The notes under the pieces were generated by a model. It was not told the origin of the DNA. It searched no databases and saw only the letters and a list, made by a program, of their open reading frames with translations. The translations under genes were made by a program, and so were the position numbers. From Vibrio sp. DW001 (lineage in GTDB: Bacteria; Pseudomonadota; Gammaproteobacteria; Enterobacterales; Vibrionaceae): a stretch of 64,000 nucleotides of DNA. Below are positions 8,323-17,660 of this stretch, piece by piece (position 1 is the stretch's first letter; each line of letters opens with the position of its first letter). The DNA lies in assembly GCF_029016285.1 (NCBI RefSeq), contig NZ_CP091976.1, forward strand, positions 1,364,001 to 1,428,000, given 5' to 3'.

Positions 8323-8922
8323 TTACAAGCAAGATTGACTAAATGGCCCGTTGTTAAACAGGTCATCTATCATTTCATCGCCGGCTGCTACGTTGTTACT
8401 GGCACGAACATAGGTTCTTAGTCCTATGATCTGTACTTGTACATAACGAGCGAGTTTCGCAGGATCATTTGATCTATCAAGCTCACCTTTGTCTATTGCG
8501 CTTTGGATGATGTCAGTGAATTTAGATTCAACGGCGGCCATTTTCTCTTTGGCTTGGTTTAATAAATCTTCGTGTTCGTCGGTGAGCTCTGCAATTGTTT
8601 TTACGAGCATACACATGCCGCTTGGCGCGGTGTTTTGACATCCGATAACGATACTTCTAACAAAATGCTTAAGTGCTTCAAGTGGTGAGTCGGATTCTTC
8701 TAAGCATTGCTGCAGTTGAGTACCACTAACATCGGCATAGTGTTGAATAGCCTCTTTAAATAAGTTCTCTTTGCTTCCAAAGCTTGCGTAGATACTGCCG
8801 GGACGGAGGTCGACAACCTCCTGGAGGTTTCGCATTGAGGTACCGTGAAAGCCTTTTTCCCAATACAGGTTGGTTGCTTTATCTATAACATCTTCTCTAT
8901 TGAACTTAGCGTACTTACTCAT
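8323..8922 (-). CDS. TetR/AcrR-family regulator
   Basis: A 199-residue repressor. I set the start at 8922 (MSKYAKFNRE) because GGAGAGAGG lies just upstream; a longer frame would run through the operator. The HTH is at residues 10-55 (SMRNLQEVVDLRPGSIYASFGSKENLFKEAI). The C-terminal ligand domain contains a pair of cysteines around residue 95 (GCQNTAPSGMCM), which could be redox- or electrophile-sensitive. A perfect palindrome lies between 8945 and 8960, so autoregulation is likely. Similar palindromes precede yghU and a FrnE-like gene elsewhere in the window, pointing to a thiol-stress regulon. The identity of the ligand is unknown. Confidence 0.88.
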   Translation of the reverse strand: MSKYAKFNREDVIDKATNLYWEKGFHGTSMRNLQEVVDLRPGSIYASFGSKENLFKEAIQHYADVSGTQLQQCLEESDSPLEALKHFVRSIVIGCQNTAPSGMCMLVKTIAELTDEHEDLLNQAKEKMAAVESKFTDIIQSAIDKGELDRSNDPAKLARYVQVQIIGLRTYVRASNNVAAGDEMIDDLFNNGPFSQSCL

Positions 8923-8944
8923 AATATAAACCTCTCTCCAAAGG

Positions 8945-8960
8945 TATGAACGACCGTTCA
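8945..8960. promoter_or_regulatory. Palindromic TetR operator, site 1
   Basis: ATGAACG-AC-CGTTCAT is a perfect 7+2+7 palindrome, 23 bp upstream of the TetR start. It matches two other sites in the window (17661-17674 and 29890-29903) in 13 and 12 or more of the 14 core positions, and is the probable autoregulatory operator. Confidence 0.75.
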
Positions 8961-9242
8961 TGATACCGTGGACAGTCGATGAAATCTATATTAAAACTAA
9001 GGTTATTAATAAGTATATAGGTGAATTCTACGCCCGACACCTTGCAACCTTGTGTCAATAACACATTCGAGCTCTTTTTGGTTCTCGCAAATACTCGACA
9101 TATAAAAATATGTTTACTTAATGTCTTTGGATTTGTTGCCGTCAATAGCGATTTTTCTGTATTAATAATATTTGATTCAAGTGAGCTTAACTTCTTTTGT
9201 GTTACTATATGATGTAATTGAAATTTGAGTAAGCAAGCCTTA
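8961..9242. other. Intergenic region between TetR and the MATE gene
   Basis: About 280 bp of AT-rich sequence between two divergent genes. Apart from the TetR palindrome at its left edge I see no gene, terminator or clear repeat. It must hold the two opposing promoters. Confidence 0.5.
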
Positions 9243-10592
9243 ATGACGTTATCAAAAAAGTATATTAAAAATAATTTTTCATTAGCTTGGCCATTGGCGC
9301 TAAACGCACTACTAATGCAGTCGATGTTACTGATCGATACATTTTTGGTCTCTCCATTGGGAGAGGAATCAGTGGCTGCTATGGGGGTGGCAACAACAAT
9401 TGTTGCATTTGTGCTTGGTATTCAAATGGCATTGGCAAATGGTACACAGATGATTTTAAGTCGTGCTTTTGGTAGTGGGCGACCTAAAAGTTTGAGTAAT
9501 GCTTATTTTGGTGGCTTGGTTATTGCGATTAGCTTTGCGGCTGTATTTATGTCAATGATTCTTATCTTTGGTAGTGAATTGATCGCAATGATAGTTGATT
9601 CTGAGTCATTGATATCACAAGCGAAAAGTTACCTAAATTTCTCTGTTTACATCATTCTTTTTACGGCGGTAACTCAAACAATCATAACGCTTTTTAACAG
9701 TACTGGAAAAACCTCTGTCCCATTCAAAGGTTATTTGATAGAACTGCCTATTAATTGCGCATTATCTTATATGTTTATCTATCAGTTTGATATGGGGGTT
9801 TCGGGAGCGGCGCTTGGAAGTTTATCTGCGATCATGCTGAGAACGAGCTACCTTATTTACTCAGTCGTTTCGGATGACCACATAAGTTTAATGATACCTG
9901 ATGATCTTCGCGTTTTTGTTAATACTACTCGGCATCATTTACATGAAATTCTCCCATTTGCAGCGAATATCACCATTCTTGCTATTGGTGTTACTGTCTA
10001 TCAGTTGATGTTCTCTCAGTTGAATATTAACGAGTATGTTGCGATTACACTTCTGTATCCATGGATTCGAACTGGGAGTCAGTTCATTACTTCTTGGTCC
10101 CATGCTTCAGCTATTATAATTAGCCAGAAGATAGGGGCCGGTAAACTTGACGATCTTAAAGAGTCGGTAGACACAAGCATTGATGTTGCGGTCGGTATAT
10201 CGAGCGTTAGCTGTTTGTTCTTTCTATGTCTTCATTATGCATTCAGCTACATCTATCCTGATCTTACTACAGAGACCTACTTGGCAATGTCGTTGATAGC
10301 ACCTCTGTATATTCTCCTTCCTCTTATACGTGGTTACAATACTGTCCATGGCAATATTCTTCGAGCGGTAGGGAAAACTAAGTCCGTCTTCAAAATAAAC
10401 TTCATTGGTCAGTGGGTTGTTTCACTGCCATTGCTTGCCACTATTATCTTCCTTTTTGATGGTTCCATTTTCTGGGCGTTTGCTATCCAACCTTTTGAAG
10501 AGCTTATTAAAGCTCTACCATTTAGAATATTGGCTAGAAAGACAGTGCTTGAATTCGATATGGAAATGGCTAAAAAAATGGATTACGACTAG
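9243..10592 (+). CDS. MATE-family multidrug efflux transporter
   Basis: A 449-residue polytopic protein of the MATE family, about twelve helices in two homologous halves. N-half motifs (SLAWPLALNALLMQSMLLIDTFLVSPLGEESVAA) and the basic loop after helix 3 (GTQMILSRAFGSGRPKSLSNA) are typical of Na+- or H+-driven drug/metabolite exporters. The C half carries GSQFITSWSHASAIIISQKIGAG. The ATG at 9243 has a weak GAGTAAG site; a TTG at 9225 in frame would add six residues. It is divergent from the TetR gene 300 bp away and may be under its control, but no second palindrome adjoins it. Confidence 0.88.
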   Translation: MTLSKKYIKNNFSLAWPLALNALLMQSMLLIDTFLVSPLGEESVAAMGVATTIVAFVLGIQMALANGTQMILSRAFGSGRPKSLSNAYFGGLVIAISFAAVFMSMILIFGSELIAMIVDSESLISQAKSYLNFSVYIILFTAVTQTIITLFNSTGKTSVPFKGYLIELPINCALSYMFIYQFDMGVSGAALGSLSAIMLRTSYLIYSVVSDDHISLMIPDDLRVFVNTTRHHLHEILPFAANITILAIGVTVYQLMFSQLNINEYVAITLLYPWIRTGSQFITSWSHASAIIISQKIGAGKLDDLKESVDTSIDVAVGISSVSCLFFLCLHYAFSYIYPDLTTETYLAMSLIAPLYILLPLIRGYNTVHGNILRAVGKTKSVFKINFIGQWVVSLPLLATIIFLFDGSIFWAFAIQPFEELIKALPFRILARKTVLEFDMEMAKKMDYD

Positions 10593-10763
10593 TTTTCTGA
10601 ACGCAAATATTAAGAAATTGATAAAATACATCACACATTCTATGACTATAATGTCATTGTTTTCATATTTATCGATGATATTCCTGCTGCTCTCTGTGGC
10701 AAATTTCAAGCTTTTAAAAAAAGCTCATTTCTGTTTTGTTGCTCTGCAGGTTTGAAAACTGTC

Positions 10764-10777
10764 TGTAGTTGACTACA
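10764..10777. promoter_or_regulatory. Short palindrome upstream of the diguanylate cyclase
   Basis: TGTAGT-TG-ACTACA, a perfect 6+2+6 palindrome 76 bp before the diguanylate cyclase start. It overlaps a TTGACT that could serve as a -35 box. A regulator site is possible, but the element is short and may be chance. Confidence 0.25.
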
Positions 10778-10852
10778 CTCTTAAAAATTAGAATAAATGA
10801 ATATGACTATACTGCTGCACTTTATTATTTATAGGGCTCAGATTTAATAAAA

Positions 10853-12538
10853 ATGGATAATTTCACATTACTCGTAACACTGTTTATTGTTGCTGGTGTT
10901 AATACTTTGTTTACTTTCGGCAATTCAAAAAATGCAGGTAGTGCTGTATCAAAGGAATGGCGACGCTCTGCGGTTCTACTACTAATCGGATTCAGCTTTA
11001 TGCTGACTCAGTCTAGCTGGCCTAAGTTGATCTCGATTGTTATTGCGAATTATCTGCTCATTCTTGGGTTCTATTTTCAAATATACGCTGCCTTTTGCTT
11101 TGAATTTAGAAAGAGCGCGGTGTCCAAGCATTTTCTCTTTTCTATTACAGTTGTCTATGCGATATATTTTATCTATTTCACTTACATAGATTTCAATACT
11201 ACGTATAGAATCATCTTTTTTTCCAGTTTATTAGCGTTATTTTATGGCTATGCCATCGTCAAAATGCGACGTTTTTGGAAGGATAAAAATAACATTCCTA
11301 GGACTCAAGAGGTTTATTATCTGTTTTGTGTAGGGCTTTTATTCTATGTCGCACGAACGGTTGTTACGATTATTGAGTTTGGCGATGTAAATTCTTTGTT
11401 TGATAAAAACACCATGACGACTATCTCATTTCTTTTTCTTATAATGTTTAACTTGGTTTTTTTAGTTGGTATGTTTATAGCAACGATCAGAGAGAAGAAT
11501 TTTCATATCAATAGAGAGAAAGAGAAGCTCAACCATTTATTCGACTTTCTCAGCGATACCGCTAAAAATCTCAAATTGGAAGATCTATACCCTGCGATAG
11601 AAGATGTGTTGAGAAAATCATTTAAGGTGAGTACTGCCGCAATATTTTTGAAGGATGAAGGGAAAGATAGCCACTCGATGAGTTACGTATTTAATGACCT
11701 AAACTTGTCACTTGATGAGGTGACCAGTTTTAATAAAGGAGAAGGGCTGTCAGGTAAAGCGATGGAAGAAGATAGGGTTCTCATCATTGATATTGAGACC
11801 TATCCGAATCGTCGTCTCGCGGACATTTATAAGGCGCATGATGTCACTAATATGGTAAGCATCCCATTAAAAACGGCTGAGGGAATCATTGGGGCAATAA
11901 CCGTTGTCTATACCAATAGCCTAAAAAATCAGGACGTTCTTGATAGTGAGTTTTTCTATTATTTGGGTGAACAGATTGGTTTAGTGGTGCAAAACGCACT
12001 GTTATATAAGAAGTTAACGGAACTTGCCGACACGGACTCTATGACAGGCTTATTGAATCGTCGCAAGATGCAAGAGATGTTCACTCTCGAGCTTAAAAAG
12101 ATTAAGCGAAACAAAGAGAGGTTAACGGTTGCTATCTTTGATCTCGATAATTTTAAAAGTGTTAATGACAGCTACGGGCACGAATGTGGTGATAAAGTAC
12201 TTAAAAATGCATCAGATATTTTTATTAGTGAGTGCCGAGAAACCGATTATGTCTGTCGCTGGGGAGGAGAGGAGTTTCTGTGTCTTTTCGTTGCAAGCGA
12301 TATGGCATCGGGATTATTGGTGACAGAGCGAATAAGAAAAGTGTTTGAAAAGCAGGACTACCCTTGTCTTGACAGAGCGAACGTCACTATTAGTGCTGGG
12401 ATTGCGGAGTATCAAGAAGGGATGACAATGGACCATCTAATTGCAGACGCGGACAAAGCACTTTATGAGGCGAAGAGAAAAGGTCGAAATAGGGTAGAGG
12501 CACATACCATAGATAATATGGTCAATAGAAATATCTAA
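10853..12538 (+). CDS. Membrane diguanylate cyclase with GAF and GGDEF domains
   Basis: A 561-residue c-di-GMP synthase. Residues 1-215 form about seven transmembrane helices, a linker helix follows, a GAF-like domain spans about 235-385, and a GGDEF domain about 395-555. The active loop reads RWGGEEFLCLF, the nucleotide site FDLDNFKSVND is intact, and the inhibitory I-site RETD lies five residues before GGEEF. Activity and product inhibition are therefore expected. The membrane part probably senses an envelope or redox signal. The gene stands alone and its end overlaps the convergent DUF202 gene by 17 bp. Such proteins promote biofilm over motility. Confidence 0.92.
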   Translation: MDNFTLLVTLFIVAGVNTLFTFGNSKNAGSAVSKEWRRSAVLLLIGFSFMLTQSSWPKLISIVIANYLLILGFYFQIYAAFCFEFRKSAVSKHFLFSITVVYAIYFIYFTYIDFNTTYRIIFFSSLLALFYGYAIVKMRRFWKDKNNIPRTQEVYYLFCVGLLFYVARTVVTIIEFGDVNSLFDKNTMTTISFLFLIMFNLVFLVGMFIATIREKNFHINREKEKLNHLFDFLSDTAKNLKLEDLYPAIEDVLRKSFKVSTAAIFLKDEGKDSHSMSYVFNDLNLSLDEVTSFNKGEGLSGKAMEEDRVLIIDIETYPNRRLADIYKAHDVTNMVSIPLKTAEGIIGAITVVYTNSLKNQDVLDSEFFYYLGEQIGLVVQNALLYKKLTELADTDSMTGLLNRRKMQEMFTLELKKIKRNKERLTVAIFDLDNFKSVNDSYGHECGDKVLKNASDIFISECRETDYVCRWGGEEFLCLFVASDMASGLLVTERIRKVFEKQDYPCLDRANVTISAGIAEYQEGMTMDHLIADADKALYEAKRKGRNRVEAHTIDNMVNRNI

Positions 12539-12851
12539 GCAGGATAGAGGTTGCATAAATTAATGCAGACACGGCAATCACAGCACTCAATATCTTCTTC
12601 GCTCTAATCTCTCTATCTTCAACGGCTTCATCATATCGGAGTAATTGGGTAAATCGTTTACGGCTATAATAGAGACCGATAAAAGCAAACGTGAGAAGTA
12701 TAAAACCGTTCACCATTAACAGTAAGTTATCGCCATGTTTACCCACTCGGGTCAATAATGCCCCGAGACCAAACATCAACATATGAGTACGCAACCATGA
12801 CATCGATGTCCGTTCAGGTTGCAAGCCGGGATCTCTCTCGTTGTTTTTCAT
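12522..12851 (-). CDS. DUF202 membrane protein (YidG/YidH-like), second of pair
   Basis: A 109-residue inner-membrane protein with three helices and the DUF202 signature near its N-terminus (LQPERTSMSWLRTHMLMFGLGALLTRVG). It overlaps the preceding DUF202 gene by 4 bp (ATGA) and so is co-translated with it, like E. coli yidG-yidH. Its 3' end overlaps the convergent diguanylate cyclase gene by 17 bp. The biochemical role of this family is not established. Confidence 0.82.
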   Translation of the reverse strand: MKNNERDPGLQPERTSMSWLRTHMLMFGLGALLTRVGKHGDNLLLMVNGFILLTFAFIGLYYSRKRFTQLLRYDEAVEDREIRAKKILSAVIAVSALIYATSILLRYFY

Positions 12852-13216
12852 ATTGCGATTGTTAACACAATAGTAATCGTGAGAAATAGCATTACTGCGC
12901 TAATAAGCTTTAAAAAGCCAGTGTAGGGCAATGCACTTTTATTGCGCATGGCTTTCTCATTTGAAGACCACCTTTTGTAAGCAAATACCGCAAGTAAACC
13001 GGAACATAGGCACAGAAATATCGACAGTAAAATACGTACGGAAGGGTTTGCCAGTTCAGGTGTGAGTTGATCTATCGCTATCGCACCAGCTAAAAGCGCG
13101 AGTGCGGTTCTTATCCAAGCTAAGTAGGTGCGTTCATTTGCCAAAGAAAATCGATAGTCTGGCGCTTCGCCTAAGCGTCGCCAGTTTGTCTTTGATGCTT
13201 TACGTTTACTATTCAT
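12848..13216 (-). CDS. DUF202 membrane protein (YidH-like), first of pair
   Basis: A 122-residue protein with the DUF202 signature (LANERTYLAWIRTALALLAGAIAID) at residues 27-50 and three hydrophobic helices. It is the promoter-proximal member of a two-gene unit. Both copies keep the ER-T-x-x-x-W-x-R-T motif, so they probably form a hetero-oligomer in the inner membrane. Function is unknown in the family. Confidence 0.85.
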   Translation of the reverse strand: MNSKRKASKTNWRRLGEAPDYRFSLANERTYLAWIRTALALLAGAIAIDQLTPELANPSVRILLSIFLCLCSGLLAVFAYKRWSSNEKAMRNKSALPYTGFLKLISAVMLFLTITIVLTIAI

Positions 13217-13570
13217 AATGTTTGAACATAGGTCAATGTTGTTGGAGTTGAAAATGGGCGTTCAGTGATAATATCCCGCATATAGTAGCACCTACAAAGG
13301 GTGTTGTATTAATACATTGTAATATATAGATAAAAATCATCGACGCTTTGATTCTTTAATCAACATATCATAATGAACAAAATCAGAGAGCTCATCGCCC
13401 AAGATAAAAATTTAAATTGAACAATTGAAGAGTTTGTCTTAGCTTTAAATAGGTAGAGAGTAGAACTGCAGATAATGTGCAATAGAATAATATGTCAAAT
13501 ACTTCCAAACGAAACGATTCTATGGTGGTAGACAAATAAGATCTCTCCATATAAAACTCAGAAGGCGTGA
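13217..13570. other. Intergenic region between DUF202 pair and split EAL gene
   Basis: About 350 bp between divergent genes. It is AT-rich and contains a small inverted repeat (TTGATT CTTT AATCAA near 13350) and a 15-codon ATG frame around 13373 that I regard as chance. No gene, RNA or mobile element recognised. Confidence 0.5.
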
Positions 13571-14032
13571 ATGAACGATATAGAACACATGCTGCTGCCT
13601 ATTATGGTGGTAAAGCAAGGTTTGGTTGCTTCGTGCAATGATGTATTCACAGAACAAGTTGGCCATAGCGAGTTAGATATCGCTGGAACTGAACTTCAAG
13701 ATATCATCACATTAACCGATCAAAGTGCCCTACAATATAGCTCTATAGGCCAACTTTTAGCCAGTGCAAGCCTAAAAGAAAACGGCTTACTTGTGTCCGC
13801 TACGGTAAAAAATACCTATTGTTATCCTTTACCTGTCCAATTACATTGCAAAGTTTGTGAAGGCGTGAGTGATTCATATAGAGTCTCTTTTCGTATACTT
13901 CAAAACCGATCTGTCGACCCTGTTACTGGTCTATCAAATGGCTGGGCAATCGCTTCTCGATCAGAGCATTTACTGATCAGTCAAGATTTCAAAAAAAAAC
14001 AACTTCGCGCTCATATTCTTAAATGTGGATAA
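13571..14032 (+). pseudogene. 5' part of a frameshifted PAS-GGDEF-EAL gene
   Basis: A 153-codon frame with GAAGG before its ATG. The product starts with a PAS-like sensor domain (residues 1-110) and enters the GGDEF domain at VDPVTGLSNGWAI, then stops. The final 20 or so residues after a run of nine A bases (13991-13999) do not fit the family. Removing one A puts the sequence into the frame of the downstream piece, giving NNFALIFLNVDNFSTINFRYG, a normal GGDEF continuation. So this and the next entry are one gene split by a homopolymer frameshift: a mutation, phase-variable tract, slippage site or sequencing error. Confidence 0.8.
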
Positions 14033-15221
14033 CTTCTCCACCATTAACTTTCGCTATGGTTTTGACATCGGTGACGACTATCTATTGGTGCTTGCCAAGA
14101 GAATCCAAGAGGTTGTTGAAAGCGACAATCTCGTCGCCCGCTTTAATAATGCAAAGTTTGGAATATTAGTAGAAAATCGAGATGAGCTGTCTAATGATGT
14201 GTTTAATGCTCACCTTACCTCCATTTGTGAGAGGCTTTGTCGGTTGGCTGATAAACCACTGACGCTGCTAAGAGGCATCGAGGTTAGTAAGTCATTCAGT
14301 ATCGGTGTGAGTGAGCATAGTGTTCGTTATAATAGCTTTCACGCCGTAGAGATTGCCGCCGAAACCGCGATGCTAGAAGCCAAAAAATATAGCGAATCAA
14401 AAATTCAGTTTTCCACGTCTCAAACCTTGAGCGATATACTTTCTCATAAGCTCATTATTGATGCTCTGCCAAGTGCAATTGAAAACGACAAAATAAAGAT
14501 ACATTATCAACCACAATATGAGATCGCGTCAGAGAAGCTTGTCGGTTTCGAAGCGCTATCGCGTTGGCAGCATGATGTACTTGGAAATATTGCACCAGAT
14601 GTTTTTGTCACAATTGCTGAAGAGATAGGATTGCACTTTGATTTTGACCTGTGGGTTTTCAAAAAGGTTTGTTCTCAGATAATTTCTTGGAGAGAGCAAG
14701 GATTACAGCCTCCTAAAATAGCTATCAATATCTCGTTTAAAACACTCGAAATGACAACATTCGCAGACCGATTGAAAATGATTATAGATCAGACTCAATG
14801 TCCCACCGAGTTGGTAGAAATTGAAATCACGGAAACGGCTTCTGCTAAAAATTTGGTGTCCTTAAATGACAATATTGTTCGTGTTAAAGCGTTAGGAATC
14901 AGTATCGCTATTGATGATTTTGGTGCCGGGTATTCGTCTCTAAGTATGATACGAGAGTTTCATCAGTCATTAGACAAACTCAAATTGGACCGTTCATTAA
15001 TTCAGAATGTCTGTAATACAGAAGTTGATAGAGAGTTTGTCAAACAAATCATCAAGATGAGTCAGGTACTTGATGTGGAAATTTTGGCCGAAGGTGTGGA
15101 AGAAAAGGCGCAAAATGACCTTTTGAAAAAACTCGATTGTGGTTATGCTCAAGGCTATTACTATGCTAAGCCGCTTTCAAAACTAGACGCAGAGCAGTTG
15201 ATGTATAAACTAACCAATTAA
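14025..15221 (+). CDS. GGDEF(degenerate)-EAL part of the split c-di-GMP phosphodiesterase
   Basis: 398 codons from a GTG that is probably not a true start. Residues 1-135 are the rest of a GGDEF domain whose active loop is degenerate (ARFNNAKFGILV instead of GGDEF), so no cyclase activity is expected. Residues 150-395 are an EAL domain with the catalytic signature intact: FEALSRW, AINIS, EITETA, IDDFGAGYSSLS, LKLDRSL and EGVEE. If expressed, the protein would hydrolyse c-di-GMP. The cognate N-terminal sensor is in the preceding frame. A 10-bp stem (15212-15221 with 15251-15260) overlaps the stop codon. Confidence 0.8.
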   Translation: MDNFSTINFRYGFDIGDDYLLVLAKRIQEVVESDNLVARFNNAKFGILVENRDELSNDVFNAHLTSICERLCRLADKPLTLLRGIEVSKSFSIGVSEHSVRYNSFHAVEIAAETAMLEAKKYSESKIQFSTSQTLSDILSHKLIIDALPSAIENDKIKIHYQPQYEIASEKLVGFEALSRWQHDVLGNIAPDVFVTIAEEIGLHFDFDLWVFKKVCSQIISWREQGLQPPKIAINISFKTLEMTTFADRLKMIIDQTQCPTELVEIEITETASAKNLVSLNDNIVRVKALGISIAIDDFGAGYSSLSMIREFHQSLDKLKLDRSLIQNVCNTEVDREFVKQIIKMSQVLDVEILAEGVEEKAQNDLLKKLDCGYAQGYYYAKPLSKLDAEQLMYKLTN

Positions 15222-15275
15222 ACCAGCCTTTAAGATCAATAGATATTGGCTTAATTGGTTACGCTTAGGCCTGTG

Positions 15276-16082
15276 TTATTTACACCCTTGTAGGTATTTG
15301 TTAATCACGGTTAAAACCCCAGACTCTTGGTTGCTTGGTGCACGGTAGCGAGCATACTGCTTTACTTTCTCATGCGCATTTTCCATCGCGTAAGAGTGGT
15401 AACTTGCTTGAAGCATCTCAACGTCGTTAAAGTAATCGCCGAAACTCATCGTTTCTTCAAAGCTAAAACCAAGCGTATTTTGGAGATGTTCAATTGCGGC
15501 TCCTTTCGAAGCAACGGCATTCATGACATCAAGCCAGATTTTTGCGCTGACAACCACTTTATGGTTATGGCCGAATTTGCTGTTAATTATCGGGTAGATG
15601 TACTCTTCCGACCCGCCGAAGTGGCAGATAGCGACTTTAATGAATTCGTCTTCAACAGAGAGTAAATCGTCAACAAATTCACAGCGATGATAGTATTTCT
15701 GTATTTCTTTGATGGCTTGTGGCGATGTGGTCTCTACGTAAGCGGACTTCTTACCACACAATACGATATGCGTGTCTTCAATAGAGCGTGCTTGATTGAT
15801 AATCTCTTCAACCGAGGGCTTGCCGATGGTGCAGCTATAAAGTTCTTCGCCGCGATGCATCACTAAGGTTCCATTCTCTGCAATAAACATCATGTCATGA
15901 TTGGCAGGGGAGAATGTCTCTATCAAACTGTAGTATTGGCGTCCTGACGCGGCTGCGAAAATAATGCCTTTGTCCGTTAGTTGTTGATAAATTTCGAAAA
16001 ATTTTGGATCTAGTTTACCCATTTCGTTGAGTAAAGTACCGTCCATATCGGCGGCAATAAATTTGATACTGTGTTGTGACAT
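15276..16082 (-). CDS. Cof-type HAD-superfamily phosphatase
   Basis: A 268-residue cytoplasmic phosphatase of the HAD IIB (Cof) type, as in E. coli YidA or YbiV, that dephosphorylates sugar phosphates or cofactor intermediates. Motif I is ADMDGTLLNE at residues 11-20. Motif II is AASGRQ near 44. Motif IV is SFGDYFNDVEML near 211. The cap domain lies between. ATG at 16082 is preferred over an in-frame TTG one codon earlier. The gene converges with the EAL gene and has no operon partner. Substrate not predictable. Confidence 0.88.
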   Translation of the reverse strand: MSQHSIKFIAADMDGTLLNEMGKLDPKFFEIYQQLTDKGIIFAAASGRQYYSLIETFSPANHDMMFIAENGTLVMHRGEELYSCTIGKPSVEEIINQARSIEDTHIVLCGKKSAYVETTSPQAIKEIQKYYHRCEFVDDLLSVEDEFIKVAICHFGGSEEYIYPIINSKFGHNHKVVVSAKIWLDVMNAVASKGAAIEHLQNTLGFSFEETMSFGDYFNDVEMLQASYHSYAMENAHEKVKQYARYRAPSNQESGVLTVINKYLQGCK

Positions 16083-16277
16083 CAATGAATATCCACGTTA
16101 AGGTAAAAGTAGTGAAGGTCGGAGTTGAATGAAGGTATTGAAACAAGAACTTGAAAAAAATACTACTCTTTCTTGTTGTCTCAAAGTTCTTGGCAATTTT
16201 CAATCGCTGTCAAATGAAGAATAAACTAATAACGAAGGTGCTCACGGAATTGACTTCAGCGAGCATTCCTTTCTGTT

Positions 16278-16304
16278 CTAGACGATACTTTATAAGTATC
16301 CTAG
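16278..16304. promoter_or_regulatory. Palindrome upstream of the polyferredoxin gene
   Basis: GATACTT-TAT-AAGTATC (16284-16300) is a perfect 7+3+7 palindrome. It is flanked by CTAG on both sides, with a two-base bulge on the left. It lies 54 bp before the polyferredoxin start in a non-coding region and could be a regulator site. Confidence 0.35.
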
Positions 16305-16357
16305 CCGTAATTATCGAAATATCTATATACGATGTTGTATCTCGTACGAGTTGAATT

Positions 16358-17575
16358 ATGTCTATTTTAGAATCCGTAATCTTAATGAGCGGTTTGATTT
16401 TTTGTCTAAATTTACTGTACTGGAGTAAACAGACGTGGGGCATCATCCTTACTATTCTCATGCTACTCGGTGCTCTGGCCGCGACGCTTTATTGGCCATT
16501 AATGTTGGGTGCGGCTATTGGGCTTGTTTCAGTGATAGCATTGAATCGATTTCAACCAGAATTAGCACGTGGCGAGACCCGTGAAAACACCTTAAGAGAT
16601 TGGATACAATTTCTTATGTCTCTGTCTATGTTATTAGTCGGAATTCAATATGTGGTTTATTACGCGCTGTTAGGTAATGGTGTCATAGTCGGTTTGACTC
16701 GCCCTGATGTAGTGGATGCGTTTTTACCTATTGCAGGTGGCCTTGAATTAAAAGCCATAATCATGCTAGGTCTGTGGGACCAAAGCCACCCAGCAGCCGC
16801 AGTTATGTTATTTACCGTATTGCTTAGTGGCGTGTTATGTAAACGTGCCTTTTGCGGGTGGATCTGTCCACTTGGTCATGCAGGCACCTATCTATATCAA
16901 TTGCGTATTCGCTTTTTTAAGGGTAAGTTTTTGCCACCAAGTTGGGTCGACTGGCCACTACGAATGGTGAAATACTTGCTGCTCATGGGGTTGCTTTATA
17001 TTGTCGTTCTCGCGATGCCAAGCAATGCTCTACCTCATTATCTCAATGGCTACTATCAAAAAATGGCCGACCTCAAAATGGCTATGTTTTTCATCACCCC
17101 TAGCTTGATTGAAGGGGTATTGATTGGTTTGGTTTTGGCTTTAGTTGTGTGGCAAGACAGAGCCTTTTGTCGATATTTATGCCCGTATGGAGCCGTGTTA
17201 GGTTTATTGAGTTTCTTTAGTCCGCTCAAAGTAAGAAGAGATACAACGCATTGTTTAAACAATACCAAGGGGATGGACTGTGATAAGTGTACACGAGCCT
17301 GTCCGGCGAGAATTAAGGTCCATACTGTAGTAACCGTTCGTACGGATGAGTGTCAGGCCTGCATGCGTTGTGTCAGCGCTTGTCCTCAGAAAAAGGCGTT
17401 GGGAGTGAGACTACCAACAGGTAAGAATATTACCTCACGCGGCGTTTTGATTCTTCTTTTACTCTTGATGTTTGGTATTCCGTTACTTGCCTATCTTGGT
17501 GGTTTTTGGCATAGCCACGTGAGCGACGAAACCCGAATGGAGTTGATGAAATACATTCATCAGATCAACCATTGA
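16358..17575 (+). CDS. NapH/CcoG-like membrane polyferredoxin
   Basis: A 405-residue inner-membrane electron carrier. About six helices are interleaved with two CxxxCP motifs on cytoplasmic loops (CGWICPLGHAG near residue 166 and CRYLCPYGAVLG near 270). Two [4Fe-4S] ferredoxin clusters follow, at about residues 305-345 (CDKCTRACPARIK and CQACMRCVSACPQK). A final helix lies near 370. The family (NapH, NosR C-terminus, RdxB-like) passes quinol electrons to periplasmic reductases or helps copper/haem maturation. No reductase gene adjoins it here, so the partner is unknown. It reads alone. Confidence 0.83.
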   Translation: MSILESVILMSGLIFCLNLLYWSKQTWGIILTILMLLGALAATLYWPLMLGAAIGLVSVIALNRFQPELARGETRENTLRDWIQFLMSLSMLLVGIQYVVYYALLGNGVIVGLTRPDVVDAFLPIAGGLELKAIIMLGLWDQSHPAAAVMLFTVLLSGVLCKRAFCGWICPLGHAGTYLYQLRIRFFKGKFLPPSWVDWPLRMVKYLLLMGLLYIVVLAMPSNALPHYLNGYYQKMADLKMAMFFITPSLIEGVLIGLVLALVVWQDRAFCRYLCPYGAVLGLLSFFSPLKVRRDTTHCLNNTKGMDCDKCTRACPARIKVHTVVTVRTDECQACMRCVSACPQKKALGVRLPTGKNITSRGVLILLLLLMFGIPLLAYLGGFWHSHVSDETRMELMKYIHQINH

Positions 17576-17660
17576 TATTATAAATTCTTCTTCCTTCTCT
17601 ATGATTTTAATCGCTTATCTTCTTGTAGGAATAAATAAGAGACGCTAATTTGAGTGAAAA

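Noticed and set aside
10405..10755. Plus-strand 116-codon frame at the end of the MATE gene
   Set aside because: Mostly overlaps the MATE gene in another frame; composition is typical of a shadow, and the free end lacks a start.
16151..16461. Overlapping plus- and minus-strand frames before the polyferredoxin gene
   Set aside because: Neither has a ribosome binding site or recognisable protein character, and the two conflict with each other and with the palindrome region.
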